Assembly (NCBI GenBank): GCA_016931085.1
Contig: JAFGFO010000121.1
Span: forward strand, 1 to 31,679
Direction: 5' to 3'
DNA length: 31,679 nt
From: Thermoflexales bacterium
GTDB lineage: Bacteria > Chloroflexota > Anaerolineae > Fen-1058
A program made the position numbers and the translations under genes. The notes under the pieces are model-generated. The model did no database searches. It was not told the DNA's origin and saw only the letters and a program-made list of their open reading frames with translations. Within the stretch, counting starts at the first letter, position 1. The number at the start of each line of letters is the position of its first letter. Shown in pieces: positions 22,164 to 29,684 of the stretch.

Positions 22164-25100
22164 ATGAAAGCCCTGATTCCACACTTTATCCAGACCCAGT
22201 TCGAGCGGCAAGTGTACGACGGCCGCTTCGGAGCTGCCTCTTTGTTCGTGGACATCTCGGGCTTTACTCAGCTCACCGAGACCCTGATGAAGCACCACAA
22301 GGACGGGGCAGAGGTCCTGACCGAGGTGCTCAACCAGATTTTTCAGCCCATCGTTCATACGGTATACGCCCACGGCGGCTTTGTCGCCACATTTGCCGGG
22401 GACGCCTTCACGGCCTTGTTCCCAGAGGGGCGCAGCCCACAACGCGCCGCGTTGTATGCCGCCCAGGCGGCTTTTTCCATTCAAGGCTTCTTTAGCGAAC
22501 GGCCCGTCGCGCATACCCGCTACGGCGACTTTCCGCTCGACGTCAAGATTGGGCTGGGCACAGGCGCGGTTCACTGGCGCATCCTGGGGCAAGCCGGGCA
22601 ATACACCCACTTTTTCCGCGGGCCGGCAGTAGATACCTGCGCCTATGCCGAGCACTATGCGAAAAATGGCGAGGTCCTTGCCAGCCCCGGCTTGATGCCG
22701 CGCCTGCAAGGGCACGTCCAAGCTCGGCCCATTGAGCCGCATTTCAAGTTGAGCGCTCCCTGCCTCGAGCTGCCGCCTAAAAAGACCAAATCGCCTCGCC
22801 TGGCCGAGGCGACCGTGCGCGCCTTCGCGCTGAACGAAGTCGTCGATTTGAGCGCGCCGGCCGAGTTCCGCAACGTCGCCAGTGTGTTCATCTCTTTCGA
22901 GGAGCCCTCCGAGGCGACCCGGCTCGACGAGTTTGTAGCCGGCATAGTGGAAGCGGTCGCCAGCTACGGCGGGTACTTTAACAAGCTGGATTTTGGCGAC
23001 AAAGGAGCATTGATGCTGGTGCTCTTTGGCGCTCCGATCGCGCACGAAGACGACCTGGAGCGGGCAGCGGATTTTTTGCTGGGCCTGTCAAGCCAGGCAG
23101 GTAGCGTGCGCTGGAGGGCTGGCCTGAGCTATGGCACGGTATACGCCGGTTTTATGGGCGGGGAGGAGCGCTGCGAGTACACGGCCATCGGCGACGTGGT
23201 GAATCTTTCGGCGCGGCTGATGGGCCAGGCGGCATGGGGGGAGATCTGGACGCCGGCGCCGCTAGCCAGGCAACTACAGCGCAGCTATCGCCTGGAACGC
23301 GTGGGGCGCTTCACGTTCAAGGGCAAGAGCGAGCCTACCCTGGTTCACAAGCTGACTCGCAAGAGAATACGGGGTGAAAAAACTCCTTTCAGCGGGGACA
23401 TGGTCGGCCGGCAAGCCGAGCTAGCCCAATTGGAGCAATTCTTGGCGCCCGCTTTCGAGGGGAAATTCGCGGGCGTTGCCCACGTGCGGGGCGAAGCCGG
23501 TGTGGGCAAAAGCCGCCTGGTTTATGCCTTGAAGCAGCGCTTGAACGCCGTCACACCCCTCCCCTTCCCGGAAAAAACTACCCGGCGCGATGGGAAAGTC
23601 ACCTGGTTCACCTGTCCGGCCGAAGGCATCTTGCACCAATCCCTCAACCCCTTCAAGCGTTTCTTGCAGCAATACTTTGACCAATACGCCGATCGATCGA
23701 CAGACGCTAACAAAGCACGCTTTAACCGCGTCCTGGACAAACTCATTGCCGATTTATCCCTGCTGGTGGAAGCCAAGAGTCTTCGGGTAGCAGAGTTGTC
23801 CCAAGAATTGGAGCGCTTGCGCCCCTTCCTGGGAGCGATGGTCAATCTGTATTGGGAAGGCTCGCTGTACGAGCAGCTCGAGCCCAAGCTCCGCTTCGAG
23901 AACACCCTGGCCGCTTTCAAAACGTTGATCCTGGCCGAGACACTCCGCCAGGGGCAGGCGGTCATCCTCGAGCTGGAAGACGCTCAACTGCTCGACCCGG
24001 ACTCGCAAACCTTGATCCAGGCTCTGACGCGCAACATCGGCGAGTTTCCCCTGGCGCTCATCGCCGTCTGCCGCAACCGAGATGATGGGACTTGTTTCAG
24101 CCTGCCGGTGGAGGCCATTATGCCCCAAATCGCCGTCGACCTCGACGTGATGGGGGCCGAGGACATGGCAGAGCTGGCTACACACGTGCTCAAAAACAAG
24201 GTATCGCCGGCACTAGCGGCTTTCCTGGCCGAGAAAAGCGGGGGCAACCCGTTCTTTGCCGAGCAGTTGGCGTTGGACTTGCGCGAGCGGGGGATGCTGC
24301 GAGTGGAGGCGGAGACAGAGTGCCTCACCCTGCGCGACAGTCGAGGCGGCGAGCAGCGCCAACTGACCCAAGTACCCGGCACGATCAATGCCGTGCTGAT
24401 CACACGCCTGGACCGCTTGATGGGGCGGGTCAAGGAGATCGTGCAAACCGCCGCCGTGCTGGGGCGAGAATTCCAGGTACAAATCTTGAGCCAGATGCTG
24501 CGCCAGGAACAGGCCCAACTCCAGGCTGGCATCAAGACGGCCGAGGAGGAACAGATCTGGTTGGCGTTGAGCGAGTGGCGTTATGTGTTCAAGCACGCCT
24601 TGATGCGAGACGCGGCTTACGACATGCAACTGCGTGCCAGGCTGAGGGAGCTGCACGGCCTGGCCGCCCGCGCCATCGAGCAGGTCTACGCCGCCGAGCT
24701 GGCGCCCTACTATGCCGACCTGGCCTATCACTGCGACCAGGCCGGGACGGCTTTGCCGGCGGCCAGGTGGTATCGCCTGGCCGGGGAAGAGGCTGCCCGG
24801 CAATTCGCCAACGCCCAGGCGATCGGCTACCTCAGCCGGGCTCTCGAGCTGACTCCGCCGGAGCAGCTTGCCGAGCGCTACACGCTGCTGCTGGAGCGCG
24901 AAAAGGTCTATAACTTGCAAGGCGAGCGCAAGGCCCAGGCGCGTGACCTGAGCAAGTTACTAGAATTGGCCATGGCCTTGGATGGCGCCTGGCCAGGCCC
25001 CATGGAGCGAGCGCCGCTCGACGCGCCTGCCTACCCGGGCGCGTGGCAGGCTGAAGTGACCTTGCGCCTGGCAAACTATGCATTGGCGACGAGCGATTAC

Positions 25101-26249
25101 CCAGCCGCTATGATCGCGGCCCAGAAAGCCATCGAGTTGGCCCACACCGCCGAGCAAGCGAAAGTCACCGGCCAGCCCGGCAGCACGTGGGCCACCGAAG
25201 CGGAAGGTTACCTGTGGTGGGGGCACGCAATGTACTTGCAAGCCGACTATGAAGCCGCGCAAGCCAAGCTCGAGCAAGCCATGGTTTGGGCCAGGCAGGC
25301 TCGCGTGCGCTGGATAGAAGCGCTCGGCTTGCAATACATGGGGAACATCCTCTTGTACCAAGGCAACTACACCCAGACGCTGGCCTGCTGGGAGCAAGCC
25401 CTGGGCATCTACCGCGAGACCGGCAACCGGCAAGGCGAGGCCAATACGCTCAATAACCTCAGTGTCGTCGCATGGAACCAAGGCAACTATGCGGACGCCA
25501 TCAACTACTTTAGAGAATCCCTGCGCCTCTGCCGCGAGATCGGCAACCGGCCAGGCGAGGCCAAGGCGCTCGTCAACCTGGGCATCGTCTTCAAAAACCA
25601 GGGCGATTACGCTACCGCGCAGAGTTATTTTCAAGATTCCCAGCGCATCTTCCAGGATGTCGGCAACCGGCTCAACGAATGCACGGCGCTGCAAGGCCTG
25701 GCGCTGCTCTCTCATCACCTGGGCGACGACGAGGCCGCCTACCGGCAAAGCCAGCAAGGGCTGCACCTTGCCCAGGAACTGGGCGCGCGGAACGAGCAGG
25801 GCTTGGCGTTGAAAAATATAGGGCACGCCCTGCTGGGCTTGGGGCGACTGGACGAAGCCGCCCAGGCTTACCAGCAGGCCATGGAACTGCAGCGTGAATT
25901 GGGGCAGCACAACGAAGCCATAGAGCCCCTGGCGGGGCTGGCACGCGTGGCGTTAGCGCGCGGCCAAGCAGCCCAGGCTCAAGCCCACGTTCAAGAGATT
26001 CTAGATCACCTGGAGACAGGCAGCCTGAGCGGCGCCGAAGAGCCGTTTGAAATCTACCTGAGCTGTTACCAGGTACTGGATGCCGCCGGCGACCCCCGCG
26101 CGCTAGAAATCTTGAACGCCGCTCACGATCTGCTGCACCAGCAAGCGGCCCAAATCGGCAGTGAGGAACTACAGCAGTCGTTCTTGTACACAGTGCCTTC
26201 GCACCGGAGGATCTGCCAGGCGTGGGACAAGAAGAAGGTTTCAGGTTGA
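22164..26249 (+). CDS. Soluble-adenylyl-cyclase-like protein: two cyclase domains, AAA+ ATPase, TPR repeats
   Basis: 1361 residues, no signal peptide or membrane segment. The first class III cyclase domain (about 22-185) has the metal Asp residues D30 (LFVDISGFT) and D80 (FAGDAF) but lacks the catalytic Asn/Arg (D157 and Y161 instead). The second (about 237-397) lacks the first metal Asp but keeps K274, T340, N347 and R351 (YTAIGDVVNLSARL). The two halves thus complement each other as in mammalian C1/C2 and sAC. A Thr at the adenine-binding Asp position is associated with bicarbonate-responsive class IIIb cyclases. An AAA-type ATPase follows: Walker A GEAGVGKS (443-450) and Walker B-like VILELEDA. 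About 8-10 TPR repeats fill about 940-1330 (LLYQGNYTQTLACWEQAL, GNYADAINYFRESL). Predicted product cAMP; the input signal is unknown. The last residues KKVSG and stop lie in a heptad array. Confidence 0.88.
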   Translation: MKALIPHFIQTQFERQVYDGRFGAASLFVDISGFTQLTETLMKHHKDGAEVLTEVLNQIFQPIVHTVYAHGGFVATFAGDAFTALFPEGRSPQRAALYAAQAAFSIQGFFSERPVAHTRYGDFPLDVKIGLGTGAVHWRILGQAGQYTHFFRGPAVDTCAYAEHYAKNGEVLASPGLMPRLQGHVQARPIEPHFKLSAPCLELPPKKTKSPRLAEATVRAFALNEVVDLSAPAEFRNVASVFISFEEPSEATRLDEFVAGIVEAVASYGGYFNKLDFGDKGALMLVLFGAPIAHEDDLERAADFLLGLSSQAGSVRWRAGLSYGTVYAGFMGGEERCEYTAIGDVVNLSARLMGQAAWGEIWTPAPLARQLQRSYRLERVGRFTFKGKSEPTLVHKLTRKRIRGEKTPFSGDMVGRQAELAQLEQFLAPAFEGKFAGVAHVRGEAGVGKSRLVYALKQRLNAVTPLPFPEKTTRRDGKVTWFTCPAEGILHQSLNPFKRFLQQYFDQYADRSTDANKARFNRVLDKLIADLSLLVEAKSLRVAELSQELERLRPFLGAMVNLYWEGSLYEQLEPKLRFENTLAAFKTLILAETLRQGQAVILELEDAQLLDPDSQTLIQALTRNIGEFPLALIAVCRNRDDGTCFSLPVEAIMPQIAVDLDVMGAEDMAELATHVLKNKVSPALAAFLAEKSGGNPFFAEQLALDLRERGMLRVEAETECLTLRDSRGGEQRQLTQVPGTINAVLITRLDRLMGRVKEIVQTAAVLGREFQVQILSQMLRQEQAQLQAGIKTAEEEQIWLALSEWRYVFKHALMRDAAYDMQLRARLRELHGLAARAIEQVYAAELAPYYADLAYHCDQAGTALPAARWYRLAGEEAARQFANAQAIGYLSRALELTPPEQLAERYTLLLEREKVYNLQGERKAQARDLSKLLELAMALDGAWPGPMERAPLDAPAYPGAWQAEVTLRLANYALATSDYPAAMIAAQKAIELAHTAEQAKVTGQPGSTWATEAEGYLWWGHAMYLQADYEAAQAKLEQAMVWARQARVRWIEALGLQYMGNILLYQGNYTQTLACWEQALGIYRETGNRQGEANTLNNLSVVAWNQGNYADAINYFRESLRLCREIGNRPGEAKALVNLGIVFKNQGDYATAQSYFQDSQRIFQDVGNRLNECTALQGLALLSHHLGDDEAAYRQSQQGLHLAQELGARNEQGLALKNIGHALLGLGRLDEAAQAYQQAMELQRELGQHNEAIEPLAGLARVALARGQAAQAQAHVQEILDHLETGSLSGAEEPFEIYLSCYQVLDAAGDPRALEILNAAHDLLHQQAAQIGSEELQQSFLYTVPSHRRICQAWDKKKVSG

Positions 26250-26305
26250 AAAGTTTAAGGTTTCAGGAAAAGCCAGACGACAAGCTGAAACCTGGAACGT
26301 GAAAC
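26238..26305. repeat. Facing heptad arrays and hairpin between the convergent cyclase and radical SAM genes
   Basis: Plus-strand units GTTTCAG, GTTGAAA, GTTTAAG, GTTTCAG (26238-26266, with one slipped base) contain the cyclase stop TGA (26247-26249). Units CTGAAAC, CTGGAAC, GTGAAAC (26285-26305) directly abut the radical SAM stop (26306-26308, minus strand). AGGTTTCAG (26258-26266) and CTGAAACCT (26285-26293) form a 9-bp stem with an 18-nt loop, a possible two-way terminator. Confidence 0.85.
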
Positions 26306-27787
26306 TCAGTCCTGGCGTGACGGGCGCAGCAGGTAGGCGGTAAAGGTGCGGGCGGCCTTGGCGATGCGCAGCGCTTCGGGCGGCTGAGTCAGCATTTGCC
26401 ACAGCTTGCTGGCAACATAGCGGGGACGCAGGTAAAACGAGCGCCGCGCCGCATCACACCAAGCCAGCAACTCTTCAGCCGGCAGCCCCGGATAGCCAAC
26501 GATGCTCCGGTGGAGACCGTCGGGCGTCAGCCACTCGCGGAAATCGGCGGTGGACACGTAGCCGTTGCGCACGGCCCACTCGTAAGCCTCCGTCCCAGGG
26601 TAAACCATGATGGGGAAAAACTGGGCCGTGTCTGGGTCAAGTGCCTTGGCCAACTCGAGCGTCTTGGCCAGCGACTGGCGCGTCTCGCCGGGATTGCCGG
26701 CCATAAAGCAGCCGTGCACCAACACACCCGCCCGGCGAGCGTCTTGGCGGAACTCGTAAAACTGCTCTACCTTGATGTTCTTTTTGACCGCGTCGAGCAC
26801 AGCCTGCTCGCCACTTTCAAAGCCCACGCACACCAGGCGCAGCCCAGCCTGTTTCAGCCAGTACAGCGCCTCGTAACTGGCGTCGGCGCGCGCGTTGGCC
26901 GTAAAGGGCAGGCGATTGCCGTGGGCGATCAGCTCTTGAGCCAAGGCGACGGAATGTTTTCGATCCACCGTCAGCGTGTCGTCTTCGACGAAAATCTCCT
27001 TGACCTGGGGCAGCTCGCGGGCGATAAAGTCGAATTCGTCGGCCACGTTGGCCACACTGCGCTTGCGATAGCCGCGCCCGGTCAGCGTTTGAGGCCACAG
27101 GCAGTAGGTACACTGGTGCGGGCAGCCGCGGCCGGTGACGATGGCCACTTCCGGGTAACGCGTGATGGAATAAAAGTAATTCTCCACCTGCAAGTGGCGG
27201 CGGTAGCTCTCGCTGACAAAGGGCAGGGCGTCGAGCTCCTGGATGAGCGGCCGGGGCGGGTTGTGGACGAGGCAGCCATCCTCGGCCCGGTAAGCCAGGC
27301 CCAACACCGAATCCAAGGCGAGTTTACCCCCACCCTCGAGCAAGCGGGCCAGGTCGCGCACGGTATAGTCGTATTCCCCCACTGCAATCGCGTCCACGGC
27401 CAGGCAAGGGGAAGGAGAGCCATTGCCGCCCCGCTCCGCTTCCAGGAAAGCCGGGATATGCGGGCCTACCATGACGATAAAGGCGGCCGGGGCGCGCGCC
27501 TTGATCGCCTCGGCCACCTCGACGTCGTTATACACGCTGGGCGTGCTGGTTTCCATCACCACCATGCGCGGTTGGAAGCTCTCGACCAGGTCCAGCACAT
27601 AAGCCAGGTCGCGTTTCTCGGCCGGGGCGTCGAGCAGCTTGACGGTGAAGCCGGCCTGCTCCAGCACCCCCGTCGCATAAGCCAGCCAGATCGGGTAATA
27701 CATCACCCCGCTCTTGATGACGGCCGGGCTGCGCTGGGAACGGGAATATTTCAAGTGGAAGGGGGGGTTCAACACGAGTACGTTCAT
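26306..27787 (-). CDS. B12-binding-domain radical SAM protein
   Basis: 493 residues. The N-terminal about 180 residues form a cobalamin-binding Rossmann-type domain (NVLVLNPPF...YPIWLAYATGVLEQAGFTVKLLDAP...VVMETSTPSVYND...VGPHIPAF). The radical SAM barrel follows with the [4Fe-4S] motif GCPHQCTYC (C222, C226, C229), then EIFVEDDTLTVDR, FTANARADA and CVGFESGEQAVLDAVKKN. A helical tail closes it (RPRYVASKLWQML). The layout is that of the large class that includes HpnJ-like and other methyl- or radical-transfer enzymes; the substrate cannot be told from sequence. It follows the sulfotransferase by 33 bases on the same strand and is probably co-transcribed. No clear ribosome-binding site precedes the ATG. 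The stop abuts a heptad array. Confidence 0.87.
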   Translation of the reverse strand: MNVLVLNPPFHLKYSRSQRSPAVIKSGVMYYPIWLAYATGVLEQAGFTVKLLDAPAEKRDLAYVLDLVESFQPRMVVMETSTPSVYNDVEVAEAIKARAPAAFIVMVGPHIPAFLEAERGGNGSPSPCLAVDAIAVGEYDYTVRDLARLLEGGGKLALDSVLGLAYRAEDGCLVHNPPRPLIQELDALPFVSESYRRHLQVENYFYSITRYPEVAIVTGRGCPHQCTYCLWPQTLTGRGYRKRSVANVADEFDFIARELPQVKEIFVEDDTLTVDRKHSVALAQELIAHGNRLPFTANARADASYEALYWLKQAGLRLVCVGFESGEQAVLDAVKKNIKVEQFYEFRQDARRAGVLVHGCFMAGNPGETRQSLAKTLELAKALDPDTAQFFPIMVYPGTEAYEWAVRNGYVSTADFREWLTPDGLHRSIVGYPGLPAEELLAWCDAARRSFYLRPRYVASKLWQMLTQPPEALRIAKAARTFTAYLLRPSRQD

Positions 27788-27820
27788 CGTATTAATAGAC
27801 GCACGAGGTAATGCTTTGGT

Positions 27821-28432
27821 TCAAATTCGCCGCTGGCGATACAGCGACGGATCGGCCACCGCCGCCATCTTGTCCACGTCGAGCCCCTCGCCCAGAAAAC
27901 GCTTGATCTGCCGGAGGATAGGCCGTGGCTCACGCAGCATTTGGTTGTAATCGACGTCCAGGTAAGCCAGGTTGGGCTGGCCATCCATCCAGGCATACAC
28001 TTGCTTCAAGTGCTTGTCGAACAGGGCCGCCATTTCCTCGTCGCTCACAGCTCCGCCAGCCTTACCGCGGCGCTCCAGCATCTTTTGCTGCGAGGCCAAA
28101 ATCTCGCCAATCGTGCGGCGCATAAAGAGCACCTTGTAGTTGTGGGTAGGGGGCAAATGCTTGACCAGCTCGGAAATGACCTTGACCACCTTGCCGCGCG
28201 CCTCGTCCAGCCAGGCCGTGTCACCTTCGGGCAGCTTTTTGGCCCGCTCGAACTCGTAATAGCCCTTGGGGTTATCCTCGTCGGCCGTGCGGAGGTGGTC
28301 GGAGACGATTTCCAGGCCGCCAGCCTCCAGCATCTTCATCATCATCGAAGTGCCCGAGCGCGGCAGGCCAGACACAATAATGACGTCCTTACGAACGCTA
28401 CTCGGTTCGAACAGTTTCTTTAGAAATTGCAC
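27821..28432 (-). CDS. Sulfotransferase family protein
   Basis: 203 residues from GTG 28432. The N-terminal loop VIIVSGLPRSGTSMMMKML (about 17-35) is the 5'-phosphosulfate-binding loop of PAPS-dependent sulfotransferases. YKVLFMRRTIGEILASQQKML resembles the 3'-phosphate-binding segment (R..ReiLASQ..ML), and the end FLGEGLDVDKMAAVADPSLYRQ is typical. It would transfer sulfate from PAPS to an acceptor, possibly a glycan of this locus. The frame is open to 28615, but GTG 28432 has GGAG at good spacing and the upstream part overlaps the epimerase gene; an ATG at 28471 is possible but lies in the -10 box. Its 3' end is closely copied in a broken remnant at 31448-31546. Confidence 0.8.
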   Translation of the reverse strand: MQFLKKLFEPSSVRKDVIIVSGLPRSGTSMMMKMLEAGGLEIVSDHLRTADEDNPKGYYEFERAKKLPEGDTAWLDEARGKVVKVISELVKHLPPTHNYKVLFMRRTIGEILASQQKMLERRGKAGGAVSDEEMAALFDKHLKQVYAWMDGQPNLAYLDVDYNQMLREPRPILRQIKRFLGEGLDVDKMAAVADPSLYRQRRI

Positions 28433-28469
28433 AAGGTCTCCGTTTTTGCATGATCGTATTGGAAGGCCC

Positions 28470-28498
28470 ATTGTACCACACTCGCTTATCCCTGCCAA
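28470..28498 (-). promoter_or_regulatory. Promoter of the sulfotransferase-radical SAM pair
   Basis: Minus-strand TTGGCA (28493-28498), a 17-nt spacer and TACAAT (28470-28475). The start would be near 28463, about 31 nt before the GTG at 28432. It lies in the short gap after the epimerase stop, so this pair is probably a separate transcription unit. Confidence 0.65.
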
Positions 28499-28505
28499 CT
28501 TGACG

Positions 28506-29483
28506 CTACTCCAGCTCTTCCAAAAGATCGGCCCCGGCTGGCGGGGTGCAGCCCAGCGGTGACAGCCGGGCGATGAGCTCGCCCAGGCCGTCCGCGATGG
28601 TGAGCTGCGGCACAAAGCCCAGCGATTCCAACCGGCCCCCGTCCACCTCGAATGACCAGGACGTCAAGGCGTTCTGGGCTGTATATCGCACCGGGGCGGC
28701 CGGGATGATCTGGCGCACGGCCTCGACCAGCTCGTTCATGGACGTGTTCTGCTTGACCGCGTTGAGCACCTGCCCCTCGGTGGCCTTGGTCTTGAGGCAA
28801 AAGCGGATCGCGCCGGACGCGTCGCGCACGTGAATCAGCGGGCGCCGCTGCTGGCCGTCGCCCTGCACGACGACCGGCCGCCCCACGCCGGCCAGGTAGG
28901 CCACGTGATTGGCCTCGGCCTCGAAGCGGACGCCCGGCGCGTCGCCGACGGTCGTCGCCAGGCGCAGGCTGGTCACCTGCAGGCCGCGTTGGTAGCCGAC
29001 CTCCATCACCACCTGCTCGCCCTGCAGCTTGGAGATGGAATAGGGGCCGACCGGGCTGCACGGGTCTCCCTCGCGAAAGGGGCCGCCAGGCCCATACACG
29101 CTGGCCGAGCAGGTATAAATCAGGCGCTCCACCCCGGCCTGCGCGGCCTGGTCCACCACAGTGGCCGTCCCCCAATGGTTGACCTGTTCCGTCCACTGGG
29201 GATGGTCGAAGGAGATGGGCGTTTTGACCACAGCCGCCAGGTGGACCACCGCCCACACGTCGCGCATGGCGTCGGCCAGCGTCAGGCGATCGAGGATGTC
29301 GCCCTCGACAAACTGGTAACGGCACTTCTGAGGCAAATCCATCAGGGCACAGTAATGGCCGCGCTGCATATTGTCATAGATGCGGATCGTATCGTGTTGA
29401 AAATCTGGGTCAGCCGCCAGGTCGCGAATCAACTGCGAGCCGATATAGCCCGCCCCGCCTGTCACAAGGATCACTCTCGTCAT
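28506..29483 (-). CDS. NAD-dependent epimerase/dehydratase (NDP-sugar type)
   Basis: 325 residues, extended short-chain dehydrogenase fold. ILVTGGAGYIGSQLIRDL near residues 5-22 is the NAD-binding GGxGxIG loop. VVHLAAVV, YTCSASVYGPGG (catalytic Ser region) and YSISKLQGE (YxxxK) follow, then SLRLATTVGDAPG, QGDGQQRRPLIHVRDASGAI and a C-terminal substrate domain. The likely role is epimerisation or dehydration of an NDP-sugar for the surface glycan; GalE-like versus other activity is not decided. The ATG at 29483 is preferred over GTG 29492 because AAGGAG precedes it with good spacing. Between it and cysH lie a 151-bp repeat and a heptad array. Confidence 0.88.
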   Translation of the reverse strand: MTRVILVTGGAGYIGSQLIRDLAADPDFQHDTIRIYDNMQRGHYCALMDLPQKCRYQFVEGDILDRLTLADAMRDVWAVVHLAAVVKTPISFDHPQWTEQVNHWGTATVVDQAAQAGVERLIYTCSASVYGPGGPFREGDPCSPVGPYSISKLQGEQVVMEVGYQRGLQVTSLRLATTVGDAPGVRFEAEANHVAYLAGVGRPVVVQGDGQQRRPLIHVRDASGAIRFCLKTKATEGQVLNAVKQNTSMNELVEAVRQIIPAAPVRYTAQNALTSWSFEVDGGRLESLGFVPQLTIADGLGELIARLSPLGCTPPAGADLLEELE

Positions 29484-29502
29484 GTTAGCCACTCCTTAAA
29501 GT

Positions 29503-29653
29503 ATTACCCGCGAAAAACTATCACAATCGCGAAGATTTTCGCTTGCGCGCAGAGCACGCAGAGAGTGCAGAGTTTTTAAAAATTCTTCTCGGCGTTCTCG
29601 GCGTTCTCGGCGGTGAAAGAGTTTGGTTGCGGCACGCGAAGCGGGCCGCGCTA
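29503..29653 (-). repeat. Composite dispersed repeat, copy B (inverted)
   Basis: Read on the minus strand it begins TAGCGCGGCC, has a longer GC-rich hairpin (GCGGCCCGC, TTCG, CGTGCCGC), then CCAAACTCTTTCACCGCCGAG-type sequence, 9-bp GAGAACGCC units, an AT-rich centre (AATTTTTAAAAAC) and the end GTGATAGTTTTTCGCGGG. It aligns along its whole length with copy A at 7003-7147. It sits just downstream of cysH and upstream of the epimerase gene. Confidence 0.85.
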
Positions 29654-29656
29654 TGG

Positions 29657-29684
29657 GTTTCAAGTTTCAGGTTCCAGGTTCGCA
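29657..29684 (-). repeat. Heptad repeat array at the cysH stop codon
   Basis: Four contiguous plus-strand units GTTTCAA, GTTTCAG, GTTCCAG, GTTCGCA. The cysH stop (29660-29662, minus strand) lies in the first unit and the last cysH residues (NLEPET) are coded by the others. Next to it are 9-bp inverted repeats AGGCTCTAC (29684-29692) and GTAGAGCCT (29718-29726), also within cysH. Confidence 0.87.

Noticed and set aside
21573..23045. 490-codon minus-strand frame spanning the GT4 end and cyclase start
   Set aside because: It covers parts of two well-supported plus-strand genes and their promoter and has no motif of its own.
26396..27811. 471-codon open frame on the plus strand opposite the radical SAM gene
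   Set aside because: The minus-strand protein has an intact CxxxCxxC motif and full-length family architecture; the plus frame shows no family features.
28433..28615. N-terminal extension of the sulfotransferase from 28615
   Set aside because: The extension overlaps the epimerase gene and the promoter at 28470-28498; GTG 28432 has a good ribosome-binding site.
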